From NCBI GenBank assembly GCA_025345505.1, contig JANVCC010000073.1:10897108-10961107 (forward strand): a DNA stretch of 64,000 nucleotides, read 5' to 3'. Position 1 is the first letter of the stretch. Each line of letters begins with the position of its first letter. Positions 35,001 through 46,212 of this stretch are shown here, piece after piece. This stretch comes from Todiramphus chloris collaris. Taxonomy: Eukaryota > Chordata > Aves > Coraciiformes > Alcedinidae. The translations under genes were made by a program, and so were the position numbers. The notes beneath the pieces are model-generated. The model saw nothing but the letters and a program-made list of their open reading frames with translations. It did not search any database and had not been told where the DNA came from.

Positions 35001-35862
35001 AAAAAAAGATTTTAGAAGGTTCTGGTCCATGTCTTATTGGACTAGACTTCCATATGGGTCCTTGAGTAGATTATTGCAGAATCATAACAAGTCCATAATG
35101 TACAGAGGAAGAAAGACTAGGAAGGTAGTCTGAAAATACGATTCAGAGTAGCCCACTTCTATATCTTAATGTTTTTGTTCTATATTTCTAAAACATTCTT
35201 GAACTCCTTAGCATCATGTTCAGTCTCTTACAAACTGTTCATTTTCTGATTCCTTTGGAAAAACTTTGTTACATTTCCTAAGAAGGTGAAGGGGATCCAG
35301 TACAGAAGCTTTTTTTTCTTTTCTCTCTCTCTCTTGAGAATCCAGCAAACACTACAAAGCAACTGGGTGTGGAAATATTTTTGGATCCTTTAATCTTATG
35401 TGCTGCGGGAACAGATTAAAACATAAGAAAAATCTTCAAAGCCCTTTACCTTTTTCCTGCAACTTTACATTTTCTAGGTATTACATTAAAATGAGCAACA
35501 ATTCAAGAGATATGAAGTCAGATAAACAAAAGATGACGGAATGTAAGAACATAATAAAGACTAATGAGAAGAACATGAAGGCAACAGTATCTCAGGGGAA
35601 AAAAAAAAATGAAAAAAAAAAAAAATATCCAGTAGTAAACTGAGAATTACTTCATACAGAAATTATAATTTCTAATTCTTTTTTTCAGTTCTTTGTTACT
35701 ACCCAAGCAATGTAAGAGTGTGTGGGTAATCTTTGTTACATTTGAAACATTTGTTTCTAAACTTAAAATCCACTGAAGGCTGAACCCATTTTAAGGCTAA
35801 AACTCACAGAGAATAATAATGTCTGGTAAAAATCCCTGGTTTTATAATAGAATATAACATAG
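29035..35862. other. Long unique stretch, no gene seen
   Basis: Nearly 7 kb, AT-rich, the longest repeat-poor part of the window. It holds an AT-rich low-complexity tract (29247-29311), a TA run near 30510-30526, a T14 tract near 34537, and A runs at 35600-35626. Open frames stay under 90 codons. Such a stretch might contain conserved non-coding elements, but that cannot be judged from one sequence. Confidence 0.5.
29247..29311. repeat. AT-rich low-complexity tract with ATCTAATTATT units
   Basis: TTATTATTAATAATTATTAT passes into two copies of TATCTAATTATTAT separated by TATTAAT. Simple repeat. Confidence 0.8.
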
Positions 35863-35867
35863 TATAG

Positions 35868-36337
35868 TGTGGTGGGTTGACCCTGGCATGGCACCAGGTG
35901 CCCACCAAGCCCTTCTATCACTCCCCCCGACCCCCTTCAGCATGGCACGCAGGGAGAGAATAAGACGCAAAGCAAAGGGCCGTGGGTTATGATAGGTAAG
36001 ATGTTATTCTCTACTTCCTGTCCGCAGGCGATGTTGGGCCGAGTCCAGGAAGCAGGGATCCAGGAACACGTAGCAGACGCTTGGAGGACAAAGCCAAATG
36101 CCCCCCCATCCTCCTCCTGCCCTCTCCCTTTATAGTTGAGCTGATGTCATATGGTATGGAATATCCCACTGGTCAGCTCAGGTTGGTTGTATCTTCTCCC
36201 CCATCTTGCCCCCCCAGCCTCTGGTGCCGTGTGAGCACTGGCAGTCATAACACGGGTGTGTTATCAACACCCTCCAGCTCCCAGTGCTGCAGCATGAGGG
36301 CTGGATGGGGAAAAGCAGCTCAGCCAGACCCACTACA
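35868..36337 (-). mobile_element. Solo LTR, same family as LTR-1, opposite orientation (LTR-2)
   Basis: A 470-bp LTR on the minus strand. On the plus strand it starts TGTGGTGGGTTGACCC and ends AGACCCACTACA. The target duplication is TATAG at 35863-35867 and 36338-36342. By hand alignment there are roughly 25-30 differences from LTR-1, many of them C/T or G/A at CpG sites. No internal retroviral sequence adjoins it. Its own target duplication and inverted orientation show that it is an independent insertion and not the partner LTR of LTR-1. Confidence 0.9.
36129..36149 (-). promoter_or_regulatory. LTR-2 U3 core: TGACATCA and TATA box
   Basis: On the minus strand TGACATCA (36142-36149) precedes TATAAA (36129-36134) by 7 bases, the same spacing as in LTR-1 and LTR-4. 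Promoter role inferred. Confidence 0.6.
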
Positions 36338-37261
36338 TATAGGAAATACATTATGACATTAAATTATGGTGGAATATCAATGTTTCATTTCTAAACTGCA
36401 GTAGGTAGTCTAGATTGCACTACTGTATATCTGCAGATAACTGATAACAGGCTAATCAGGTCACAGGTTAGTTGCATGGATTCACTGCTCTGTATTCTAA
36501 CACCTGCATACATGTAATACTACTGTGGATAAGCACTTGCATTTCAACTGCTCTGCAACTTCACAAATACTTGTGCTGTTATTTGCTATCATTGCAATGT
36601 GGGAATTAATATTTTACTGTTTGTTCTGCAGTTATTTGCCTTCATAAATCGTTATTTGTATTTCTACAGACTTCATCAGTTAGCACAAGACGTGTAGGCA
36701 CCAACTATTTTGTTAACATTGCATAATGCTTAGCATAATGACGGGCTAACAAAGTTGCAAATAAACTTGGCTTTTTTTTGCATCTGTGTTGAAATGCTAA
36801 TTAAAATACCTGCTTGAAATAAATTCTTTCAAAGAGAAAGATTTAGAGTACTGCTATTTTTATCAACATAATTACATCCTTCTCAGTGAGGTAGAAGGCT
36901 TGCAGGTAGAAAAATTTCAGCTACAAAATTATTATTAATAAGCTTCTCTTCTGAAATAGTTATGGGGGTTCAACTGTACATTAACCTGAGTATTTGGAGG
37001 TGTCGTAGAGACACAATGCCTTGAAGCCACTCCCTCCTGCACACTAACCACTCTCGCGCTGGTCAGGTTCCCTCAGAAGATTCATCATGCTTTCTGCCAT
37101 GCAGCCCATCACCTTTCCTATTCTGCAGAAAAGGGAGACTGTCAGTGTCACACAGAGCCATGGCTACCTCTTCAGTTCTGTGTATTGTAACTTTGCCAGT
37201 GCTGACTGGTCTTGTCTGATCACATGTAGCAGCATGTGATACTATTCAGTTCTTGAGACAC

Positions 37262-37311
37262 TGCTAATTGCTGTTACCATTGTCTCTCGTTTGTTAGTTA
37301 TTCAGAGACTG
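37262..37311 (+). repeat. Imperfect 50-bp direct repeat, copy 1
   Basis: A 50-base segment beginning TGCTAATTGCTGTTACCA and ending TATTCAGAGACTG. It matches 38114-38163 at about 40 of 50 positions without gaps, and most mismatches are transitions. Either an old local duplication or two pieces of an unrecognised dispersed repeat. Confidence 0.6.
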
Positions 37312-38113
37312 CTGGCAGTGTCCAAGCAGAAAGGCCACAAAACCATTCCACAGATAGGGTCAGGTGTAAACAGAAAAATAATTCATAGCTTTGTCACCTA
37401 TAATGTAGAGTTCAGGCAAACTACACCAATCACCTATATTCTTTAGAGCTGCTTCTAAAACTAGATTGCTGTAGGCTTTATTGCTCTTTCTCAGAAAAAA
37501 ATGTCATACTGCTTGAAAAATAAAAGGTCATGTAAAGGGGGAAAAAAAAAATCAAGCTCCCTTCAAAAATATTAATCCTAGCAGTTATGTAATGATTTTG
37601 GCTAAGATCACTAAAATTGTCTTAAATTAGGGTTTCACTCTCATATTATCCTCCAACAGAAGTTTAATTCCAGCTATTTGAGTCTGTATTGAACAGTTCA
37701 AGTGTTTTAGAATAAGGTTTGCATAATTGATTGTTTAACTTCTTGTCCAAATTCACATTATATATATAAATTGTGTAGGCTTATGAGTGCTCAAACTTTC
37801 TTGCACATAGGGAATAGAAGACTTTTTAGTCCAGTTTTCTTTCTGTCCATAAATAAGTGTATTAGTTCCCTTTTTTCTGCTCATGGTTGTGCAAGGTCAC
37901 AGGAGAGCTAAGTGTGTTAGCTTCCAGAGGACTAGTCTTGATGCATTCTTAACTTTTACTGTGCTAAGTAATTCTGTCTTTTTTGACTTGAAGTAATTCT
38001 ATAGCTTCCTTCTCTTCATTTCTTATCTCCTTTCATCTGTTCTGTTACTGTCAGATCAAAACAAAAATAAAGGCAATGGCAGTGCTACCTGGCAAAGCAT
38101 TACACATCATTGT

Positions 38114-38163
38114 TGTTAATTGCTGTTACCACTGCATCTCATTCATTAGCTATTCAGGGTCTG
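38114..38163 (+). repeat. Imperfect 50-bp direct repeat, copy 2
   Basis: The second copy begins TGTTAATTGCTGTTACCA and ends TATTCAGGGTCTG. It lies directly before the start of CR1-j, so it may be flanking DNA of that insertion. Confidence 0.6.
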
Positions 38164-38179
38164 GTGTATTCCTACAGCT

Positions 38180-38690
38180 GGGAATGGCTGACACATCAGA
38201 GGGCTTTTCTGCCATCCAGTGTGACCTGTACAGGCTGGAGTGTTGCATAGAGCAGAACTTAATGATGTACAAGAGCAAACATAGGGTCCTGCACCTGGGG
38301 AGGAACAACCCCATGCATCAGTGTAGATTGGGGTAGACCTGCTAGAAAGCAGCCCTGAGGAGAAAGATCTTGAAGTCCTGGTAGACAGTAAGTTAACCAT
38401 GACCCAGCAACGTGCTATTGTGGCAAAGAAGGCAAATGATATCCTGTGGCTAGCAGATCAAGTGAGGTCATCTTCCCCCTCTATTCTGCCCTGGTGAGGC
38501 TGCATCTGGAGTAGTGTCTAGCTGTGTGCTCTCCACTTCAAGGGAGACAGGGAACTACTCTAGAGAGTCCAGAGGAGGGCAACAAAGATGACTAGAGAGG
38601 GACTGAAGCACCTCTCCTATGAGGAAAGGTTGAGAGTACTGGGAATATTTAGCCTGTAGACTGAGAGCAGACCGATTCTGTGATTGTGTG
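38180..38690 (+). mobile_element. CR1 LINE copy (CR1-j), decayed
   Basis: A 5'-truncated CR1 starting after the RT FADD box, near CATCCAGTGTGACCTGTACA. It reads KHRVLHLGRNNPMHQCRLG, meets a TAG, and continues in pieces through the segment equal to [10 protein letters not shown] (38475-38515) and YEERLRVLG (38615-38645). After AGCCTGTAGACTGAGAGCAG it jumps to the terminal octamers GATTCTGTGATTGTGTG. The last coding block and nearly all of the 3' UTR are therefore deleted. One of the more decayed copies. Confidence 0.88.
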
Positions 38691-38691
38691 T

Positions 38692-41600
38692 TTGGAGGTA
38701 CTTTGAGACCCATAGGCTGAGGTTTAGCTTTCAATCACTCCAAAGTTTAAATAAATTTATTCCAACTACCTGGAAAAAGTTGCACTTAGAAGATGCTTAA
38801 AAATTACCAGGTGACAACCCACCCAAAAGTTGCATTTTTTATTTTTGTTTTCCATTACTCCAAATCTTTACATTTGTAAGCACATTAGATTTTCTCACTG
38901 CTGCTGACAAGGACAGATGAAGATGTTATGAGTGTGGTCACATTTTACTGATGTTTTTAGTAGCCATACTATTCTGTCCTTTCTCAACTGTTTTTAGTAA
39001 CTCACCATTTCAGCTTCTCTCCCACACAGCCCTTCCTGCACATTAATAGGAGCATTCTTCTGTTTTTAAAGAAGACTCATAATAATGTATCAGAAGTAAA
39101 TATACATGATTTATTCATTTTTTATGACAGCAGTCACCTGGGGATAAAATGCCCTGCAAGTAAGCCATTATTTCAAAAGGATGCAGTGCTTTATTCGAGG
39201 TCAACCAGTAAGAGCTCACACAGGAAAAGATCTAATGGGAAACAGCCCTTGAAGACCAAATCTTCTGTTGATTAGTTATTCACTATGCTCCAAGCCACCT
39301 GCTTCTACAAGGTTCAACTTCCAACATGCAAATACTTTTCTTTCAAACTATGCTTTGTTACAATTCAATAGCCTGTTTGCTCAATTTTGCAGTTGTCACT
39401 CCAGGATCCCTCTGATTTTGAATGAATTTCAATGATTAGTTCTTATGAACATGTATCATCTGTAAAGTCGGTATTTTAGTTATATATCCTTCTTCAAACC
39501 TGTACACAATTACAGAACTAACATAGCTTCAGAAAACACTGACAGATACATTTTTTTGATTTTTTTTTGAAACATTAAGAAAAAAATCTAAAATAAAGGT
39601 CTCATGAGCACAGGAGATTTTCTAGTATCCTGAGAGCTCTGAGGAAAGTCTAAACATCAGATTATACCCATTTCCACTGCCACATGAAACATTTGAGTTT
39701 ATGCAGAGTAAAAATTCATAGCTTTGCTATCTGTATCATATCCATGAGGAAGCTACAGTCCTACAGTTTTTCTTTTCATTTGGACTAGTGTTTTCTGGGA
39801 AGTGGCACTACAGGACTGTGGAGAATTAACATTATCCCTGACAATACCCAACAGACAAAATCAAAGCCTTTACCCACACATGCTGTAAAAAAAAAAAAAA
39901 ATCCCTTAGTTCACCCTTGTGCTTAGAACTGCCAAACTTTGTTTACCAAGTATCATTTAGCAATACCTTCTCCTCCCTTGCTACACTACCTTGTCAAATG
40001 AAACACCTTATAAAACTATATAGGTATATTAAGTTCCTTCAATTAGTCATCTTCTATACTATAAATACCATACATTTTTAATTGGAATCTATGCATGTCA
40101 GGGAAGAGAAAAACGTAGTGTTCCTAGAAGACTATTATTGATTTCATTTAGTGTAGACTATATTATTAAGGGTGTATTTTAAATAACTGATATATGTATA
40201 AATCTAATTTTGTGAAAAATATTAATCAAAAGCATAGGAAAATCGTTTGTACAACCAGCCTTTCTAAGCCTGAATCTGTCCCACAAAAAAAGACAGCAGA
40301 ATTTCTGAATTAATCAAGAAGAATCAGGTTCTTCTACAGAGACTCGAAAGCAAAATTACCAAAGTTCTTAAAGTTGCTAAGTCAGTCTGTGTGAATTTTA
40401 GTCCCTAGTTCTGCAATTAGTTGCCAGTTCCAAGCAGAAGTCTAACAAGGTCAGTTGGGAATGGAACTCCTTACAAGACCTGGCTTACTTCATATTTTAC
40501 CTGTTAGTAAAAAGGTGTATGAGAATCTTTTCTCCTTGTGCCATTCTGATGCACAAACCCAGCCTTGTTGGCAATCAGAACATACTTCTCTCACTAGACA
40601 GACTGGGGACAGTTTTCAGTATTGACGGAGACCTTACTAGGAGCAATGCCTGGCCTTTAACAAAGAGAAAGTCAACCCTTAGCCTGCCTTCTCACTGGCT
40701 TTTCTGATATACTTTTTAATCAGAGAAGCAACATAAAAACTTTAATAATCAGCTCTGGCTCTCACAGGCCCAAAGGACTTAGGCTCCTTCTTCCTCCTCT
40801 TTTTTCCCTTTCCACAGATGAAGTTTATTATGAAATTACAGTGCTGTTCCACATGAGTAAGAGGATCAGTTTCTGATCCCTTGTTTGATGCTACAAGTCC
40901 AGATGGCTTGTGATTTAATCTATCTACCTCTCCAAACAGCAGGGATGTGTTGCTTTTGATAACCTTTTCCTGATAGAGCTAGTAGTGTGCTCTCACACAG
41001 CAGTTCAACAGCTCCTTAGTGTATAAGCCTCCTTCACTGCCTTACATGCAGGAAGCTTTGCAGTTGTATGGTGTTTCTAGCAATGTGGGAAACCAGTGTG
41101 TTGTGGCACTGCTCCTACCCTCCTTGAAAGCAAGGATGCATCTCTCCACTGTTTGAAATGGCTTTGCATGTTCCTCACTTAACAGCGATACACCAAAAGT
41201 TCTATCCATTGGCATGTAATTTTCTTCTCATTTTCAGTAGATTCCCTCAGTAGCTTCTTACCTAAAATAAGAGGGTTTTCTAGTTCCTTCTACTGGTTCT
41301 ATTGCTGTTTAGATAGTACAGACCCACTGCTATGCAAAATATTTTACAGAAACAGACAGGATTCCTGCTATAAGAAATTTACAGTGTGCACACTCAGAGT
41401 AAACCTTTTCAGCTTGTCTGCTGTTAGACAAGGTAATGGGTTGGCAGGAGGCTCAAGATTCATTCAATGCATGCTCCAGCACTGTACTTCACTTCCTCTT
41501 AAAAGTCCCTATTGGCCCTTCACTTTAACATTGTCTTCCATAATGTAAATCTGCCAAAATCACTTGATCTCTCCAAGACCATGATAAAATGAAATGTGTC

Positions 41601-42774
41601 ATGAGAATGATTCTATTCATTTGTCGTTGCATGCATTTTGGCTCAGATTTCACAAGGATTTCTTAGTCTTCCTTATTGACCTTCTAACTTTTGAACATTC
41701 ATAATTCATATTTTCAATCTATTTCTTGTAACCAAGGTGACATTGCTCCAGAAGCTGAGCTCTACTGAACTACACACATCATGGGGTATATGATGTATTT
41801 TAAACCCTTTAATTCCAGAACATGTCTTGAAAATGCCTAATGGCCATTAGTAATCAGGAAAAAGTATATCCCTGACAAGGAACAAAAATAATTCCTAAAC
41901 TCCAAGTTCAGCTAATCTTTTGAGAGAGAAAAAGCTTACTTAAATCAAAAATCTCATAATAAGGTAATATTTTCAAAAAGAAATCTTGTATATTCAAAGC
42001 CCCTTGTACAAAGGTACTACTTTACCTATCAAAATCTATTAAAAAGGATTTTTCTTTAGTCAGGAAACAGACTTAGATTTGAGTAATTAAGTGTATGTAA
42101 GCATTTTATTAATAATATATACAGTAATAGCAAGAAATGCCCTATCATCATATTTAGGGGAATAATAAGCAATAGATTATATTCTAAGGGAACTTACTTA
42201 AGTAGTAAACAGCCACATTTGCTGTTGACTTTCATGGAAACAGTTTACCTGAATGAAAGCACAGGGAATTCATTTCACTTTTCCCAATTTTTTTAAGATA
42301 CTATTTTTTTCACCTACAGCAATGATCAGAAAACCAGGGGCAGAGGGTTTTAAAGGGCATATTTGACTAATATTAAGCTAAAATGAATAGCCCATTTGAT
42401 TTGTTACAATGTCCACAACAACATTAAATTAACTCTGCATTAGCAAAGCTCAGACAGCTGAGTATCGAGTGAATAAACATTAGGTTGTTTAAAGCAATAA
42501 AAGCTTGACCATGCCCTTTTCTCCACATACATCCTCCAGTCCTCCCAGCAGTAGTGAAGATGCTGTATTATAACGTATAAAAATCCAGACTCTGGTTAAC
42601 ATGAGTTTTGGTTTGCTTAATCATTCCATTAGTCTTGTTCTCTTTTATTCTCTGTCAATCATGTCAACACCTGTGTAATCACTAGAATATGTAGCATGTA
42701 TCAGGAGAAGGTCACCTACCCAGCCTATGCATTTCATTTCTCTATCTGATTATCCTTTTCTTCTTTCCTTCTCA
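38692..42774. other. Unique sequence, no gene seen
   Basis: About 4.1 kb. An A16 run lies near 39889. Open frames are under 65 codons. No repeat family is recognised. Confidence 0.55.
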
Positions 42775-42779
42775 GATCT

Positions 42780-43172
42780 TGCCCTGGTTTAAGTGAGAAC
42801 AAAACTAATTCTGTTCGGTGATTTCACTTTTCAGCTCAGTTCTTCTAACTGCACTTTCTGAAGTCAGCAGCCTGTTTTCACAGGCAGTGTCTGCTTCTAG
42901 CAGTGATAACACCCCATGTTTAGAGTTACTACCAAGGGTTGGTGTGCAGACCAAGACCACTGCTGGATCTTGTGTACCACGTTGGGGGGTGCAGGAAAGT
43001 GCACCTGCAGGGAGGAGTGGACAGGACAGGATGACCCTAAACTGACCAACAAGGTATTCCATCATATTCAGCATAAGGCTGAGGGATCTGAAGGGTCTGG
43101 GCTCTTCTCCCCTCTTGGCCCGTTATGCAACTTTGCTTGGCTTGGCTTGGCTCAGGTCCTTTTCAGTTCTTT
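42780..43172 (+). mobile_element. LTR-3, left (U3) half, split by CR1-k
   Basis: The LTR begins TGCCCTGGTTTAAG directly after GATCT (42775-42779). That pentamer recurs at 46208-46212, right after the ACA end of the other half, so the two halves are one LTR with a 5-bp target duplication. The left half holds a U3 core, CTGACCAACAAGGTATTCCA at 43042-43061, which resembles the LTR-1 module, and a TATA-like CATAAGG near 43072. Near 43135-43152 it has three TTGGC units. CR1-k begins with its octamer tail at about 43173. Confidence 0.8.
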
Positions 43173-45800
43173 CATAGAATCATAGAATCATAGAATCATT
43201 ATGATTGGAAAGGACCTCCAGGGTCATCAAGTCCAACCTTTGTCCTATCATTTCTCTAACCACTACACCATATCCTCAAGCGCCACACCTATTCAGTCTT
43301 TAAACACCTCCAGGGATGGTGACTCCACCACCTCCCTGGGCAGCCTGTTCCAGTGCCTAACTACCCTCTCAGTGAAGAATTTCCTCCTAATATCTAATCT
43401 AAACCTCCCCTGACGCAACTTGAGTCCATTTCCCCTCATCCTATCATTACTAATTTGAGAGAAGAAACCAACACCAGCCTCGCTACAACCTCCTTTTAGG
43501 TAGTTGTAGAGGGCAATAGGGTCTCCTCTCAGCCTCCTCTTCTCCAGACTAAACAAACCCAGTTCCCTCAGCCACTCTTCATAGGGCATGCTTTCCAGCC
43601 CTTCACCAGCTTTGTTGCCCTCTCTGCACTCGCCCCAGCACCTCGATGTCCCTCCTGTACTGTGGTGACCAAAACTGGACACAGTACTCAAGGTGCGGTC
43701 TCACAAGTGCCGAGTATAGGGGTACAATCACCTCACCACTCCTGTTGATCACACCATTTCTGATACAGGCCAGGATGCCATTGGCCTTCTTGGCCACCTG
43801 GGCACACTGCTGGCTCATGTTCAGCCGGCTATTGACCAACACCCCCAGGTCCTTTTCTGCCAGGCAGCTCTCCAGCCACTCCTCCCCAAGCCTGTAGTGT
43901 TGCTGGGGGTTGTTGTGACCAAAGTGCGTGACTCGGCACTTGGCTTTGTTAAACTCCATACAACTGAGCTCAGCCCATCTCTCCAGCCTGTCCAGATCCT
44001 GCTGCGGAGCCTTCCTACCCTCAAGCAGATCGACACTTGTGCTTAATTTTGTGTCATCTGCAAATTTACTGAAGGTACATTTGGTTCCCTCATCCAGATC
44101 ATTGATGAACATATTAAACAAGATGGGTCCCAAAACTGAGCCCTGAGGGACACCGCTTGTGACTGGTCACCAACTGGATTTTACTCCGCTCACCACCAAC
44201 CTCTGGGCTCGGCCATCCAGCCAGTTTCTAACCCAGCGAAGAGTCCTCCTGTCTATGCCATGACCTGCCAGCTTCTCCAGCAGAATGCTGTGGGAAACGG
44301 TGTCAAATGCCTTCCTGAGATCCAGGTAGACAACATCCACCACCTTGCCCTCATCCACTAGGTGGGTCACCTGATCATAGAAGGAGATCAGGTTGGTTAA
44401 ACAGGACTTGCCTTTCATGAACCCATGTTGGCTGGGCCTGATCCCCCCATTGTCCTGCACTTGCTGTGTGATCACCCTCAAGATGAACAGTTCCATAATC
44501 TTTCCCGGGACTGAAGTCAGTTCCCTGAATCATCCTTCCTGCCCTTCTTATAGATGGGTGTCACATTGGCAAGTCTCCAGTCATCTGGGACCTCCCCAGT
44601 TGACCAGGATCACTGATAAATGACAGAGAGAGGCTTGGTAAGTTCCTCTGCCAATTCCCTCAGCACTCTCAGGTGGATCCCATCTGGCCCCACAGACTTG
44701 TGGGTTTCCAGTTGGCTTAGAAGATCTTTAACTACCACTTCCTGGATTATGAGGGGACTGTTCTGGTCTCCATCCCTATCTTCCAGTTCAGGGGATTGAA
44801 TGCCATGAGGATAACCAGACTGACTATTAAAGACTGAGGCAAAGAAGGCATTAAGTACCTCAGCCTTTTCCTCATCCTTGATAACAATGTTCCCCCTTGC
44901 ATCCAGTAAGGGATGGAGATTCTCCCTAGTTCTTTTTTTGTTATTAATATATTTGTAAAAACTCTTTTTGTTGTCTCTTGCAGTGGTGGCCAGGCTGAGT
45001 TCTAGTTGAGCTTTTGCCCGCCTAATATTCTTTCTACACAACCTACCTAAATCCCTGTACTCTTCATGAGTAGCCTGCCCCTTCTTCCAAAGGTGGTAGA
45101 CTCTCCTCTTTCTCCTAAGTTCCGCGAGAAGCTCCCCATTTAGCCAGGACAGTCATTTTCCCCGCCTGTTCGTCTTACGACACATGGGGACAGCCTGCTC
45201 CTGGGCCTTTAAGAGTTCCTTTTTAAAAACAGTCCAGCCTTCCTGGACCCCCTTGCCCTCTAGGACTGTACTCCAAGGGACCTTCTCAACCAGTGTCCTA
45301 AACAGGTTAAAGTCTGCCCTTTGGAAGTCTTGCTGCTCCCCCTCCTTACCTGGGCAAGAATTGAAAACTCTATCATTTCATGGTCACTAAGCCCAAGACA
45401 GCCTCCGACCACCACATTACCCACCAGTCCCTCTCTGTTTGTGAGCATCAAGTCCAGCAAGGCACCTCCCCTGATGGGCTCACTTATCAGCTGAGTCAGG
45501 AAGTTATCTTCCACACAGTCCAGGAACCTCCTAGACTGTTTCCTGTCTGCTGTGTTATATTTCCAGCAGATGTCTGGCAAGTTGAGATCTCCCACAAGAA
45601 CAAGGTCTTGTGATTTTGCGGCTTCTGACAGTTGTCCATAGAATAATTCATCAACCTCTTCATCCTGGTTGGGTGGTCTATAACAGACCCCCAGCAGGAC
45701 ATCTGGCTTGTTGGCCTTCCTCAACTTTACCCATAAACATTCAACTGGTCCATCACTCTTATTAACTTCTATGCATTCAAAACACTCACTTTCCTCAGAG
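43173..45800 (-). mobile_element. Long CR1 LINE (CR1-k) nested inside LTR-3
   Basis: On the minus strand it runs from within the ORF2 endonuclease (about 45800) through the RT and C-terminal domain to the 3' UTR, which ends at 43173-43198 in three octamers (plus strand CATAGAATCATAGAATCATAGAATC). It covers nearly all of ORF2 and is the best-preserved long copy. It interrupts LTR-3, so it inserted later than that LTR. The 5' junction is unclear: endonuclease homology fades near 45800, and the C-rich sequence from there to 45970 looks more like LTR. Confidence 0.93.
43293..45800 (-). pseudogene. CR1-k ORF2, endonuclease and reverse transcriptase with frameshifts
   Basis: Read 5' to 3' on the minus strand. 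The endonuclease C-half (45260-45790) has LLGVCYRPPNQDEE, LVLVGDLNLPDICWK and LSDHEMIEF, whose GDxN and SDH blocks are the AP-endonuclease catalytic motifs. The linker and RT N-terminus are at 44610-45041. RT motif A reads DVVYLDLRKAFDTVSH within 44167-44496. The palm and C-terminus (43603-44133) have KFADDTKL, with FADD codons at 44052-44063, and [20 protein letters not shown]. The tail (43293-43691) has [14 protein letters not shown] and [18 protein letters not shown]. At least four frame breaks separate these blocks. All catalytic residues that I can see are kept, which fits a fairly young but dead copy. Confidence 0.9.
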
Positions 45801-46207
45801 AACCCAAGGAGGCCTCTGTCCGTTCTGCCTTCAATCCCTGTCTGTGTGTTCCTGAATCCGGTACCAGAATCCAGCTCCCAACAAACACAGCTCCCATCAA
45901 ACACAGCTCCCATCTGCTGTGGGGCCCAGTCTGGGACTCCCCCAGTGCCTGCTCCACAGCATCAGTGGTGACAGTGATGTAATTACCATCATGAGGGTTG
46001 GTTTGATACTGGTTTTGTATATATTTGTATATTTTCCTTTTTTTATTATTATTATTTACATTTTCATTTAAGCTGTTCTAGTTTCCTTTTCTAATCACAA
46101 AGTCTCTCTCCCTTATTCCCTTTCTCTTCCCCTTTGGGGAGGGAGAGGGATTAACAGAGAGCACCTGTTATAGGTCTGATGGGCCGCCCTGCCCCTAAAT
46201 TGTGACA
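45801..46207 (+). mobile_element. LTR-3, right (R-U5) half
   Basis: After CR1-k the LTR resumes with C-rich sequence, including a 16-bp tandem pair AAACACAGCTCCCATC (45883-45898 and 45899-45914). It continues through a T-rich segment (46040-46056) and the U5-like run CCCCTTTGGGGAGGGAGAGG, and ends AAATTGTGACA at 46207 before GATCT. The GGGGAGGGAGAGG block followed by a short GC-containing tail and a terminal ACA is typical of bird ERVL-type U5. The left limit is uncertain by about 150 bases. Confidence 0.75.
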
Positions 46208-46212
46208 GATCT

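Larger units (their letters stand above)
36343..38179. other. Unique sequence with one 50-bp imperfect direct repeat
   Basis: About 1.8 kb between LTR-2 and CR1-j. Apart from the direct repeat listed separately and a T9 run near 36770, nothing is recognised. Confidence 0.5.

Noticed and set aside
18318..36342. LTR-1 and LTR-2 as the two ends of one provirus
   Set aside because: They are in opposite orientation, each has its own different target duplication, and no gag, pol or env sequence lies between them.
36360..36960. Homeobox-motif-rich stretch as a conserved regulatory element
   Set aside because: TAAT and AATTA words are expected in AT-rich DNA. Conservation cannot be judged from a single sequence.
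42818..43185. Overlapping open frames in LTR-3 U3 as a small gene
   Set aside because: They lie inside the LTR, on both strands, and run into the CR1-k tail.
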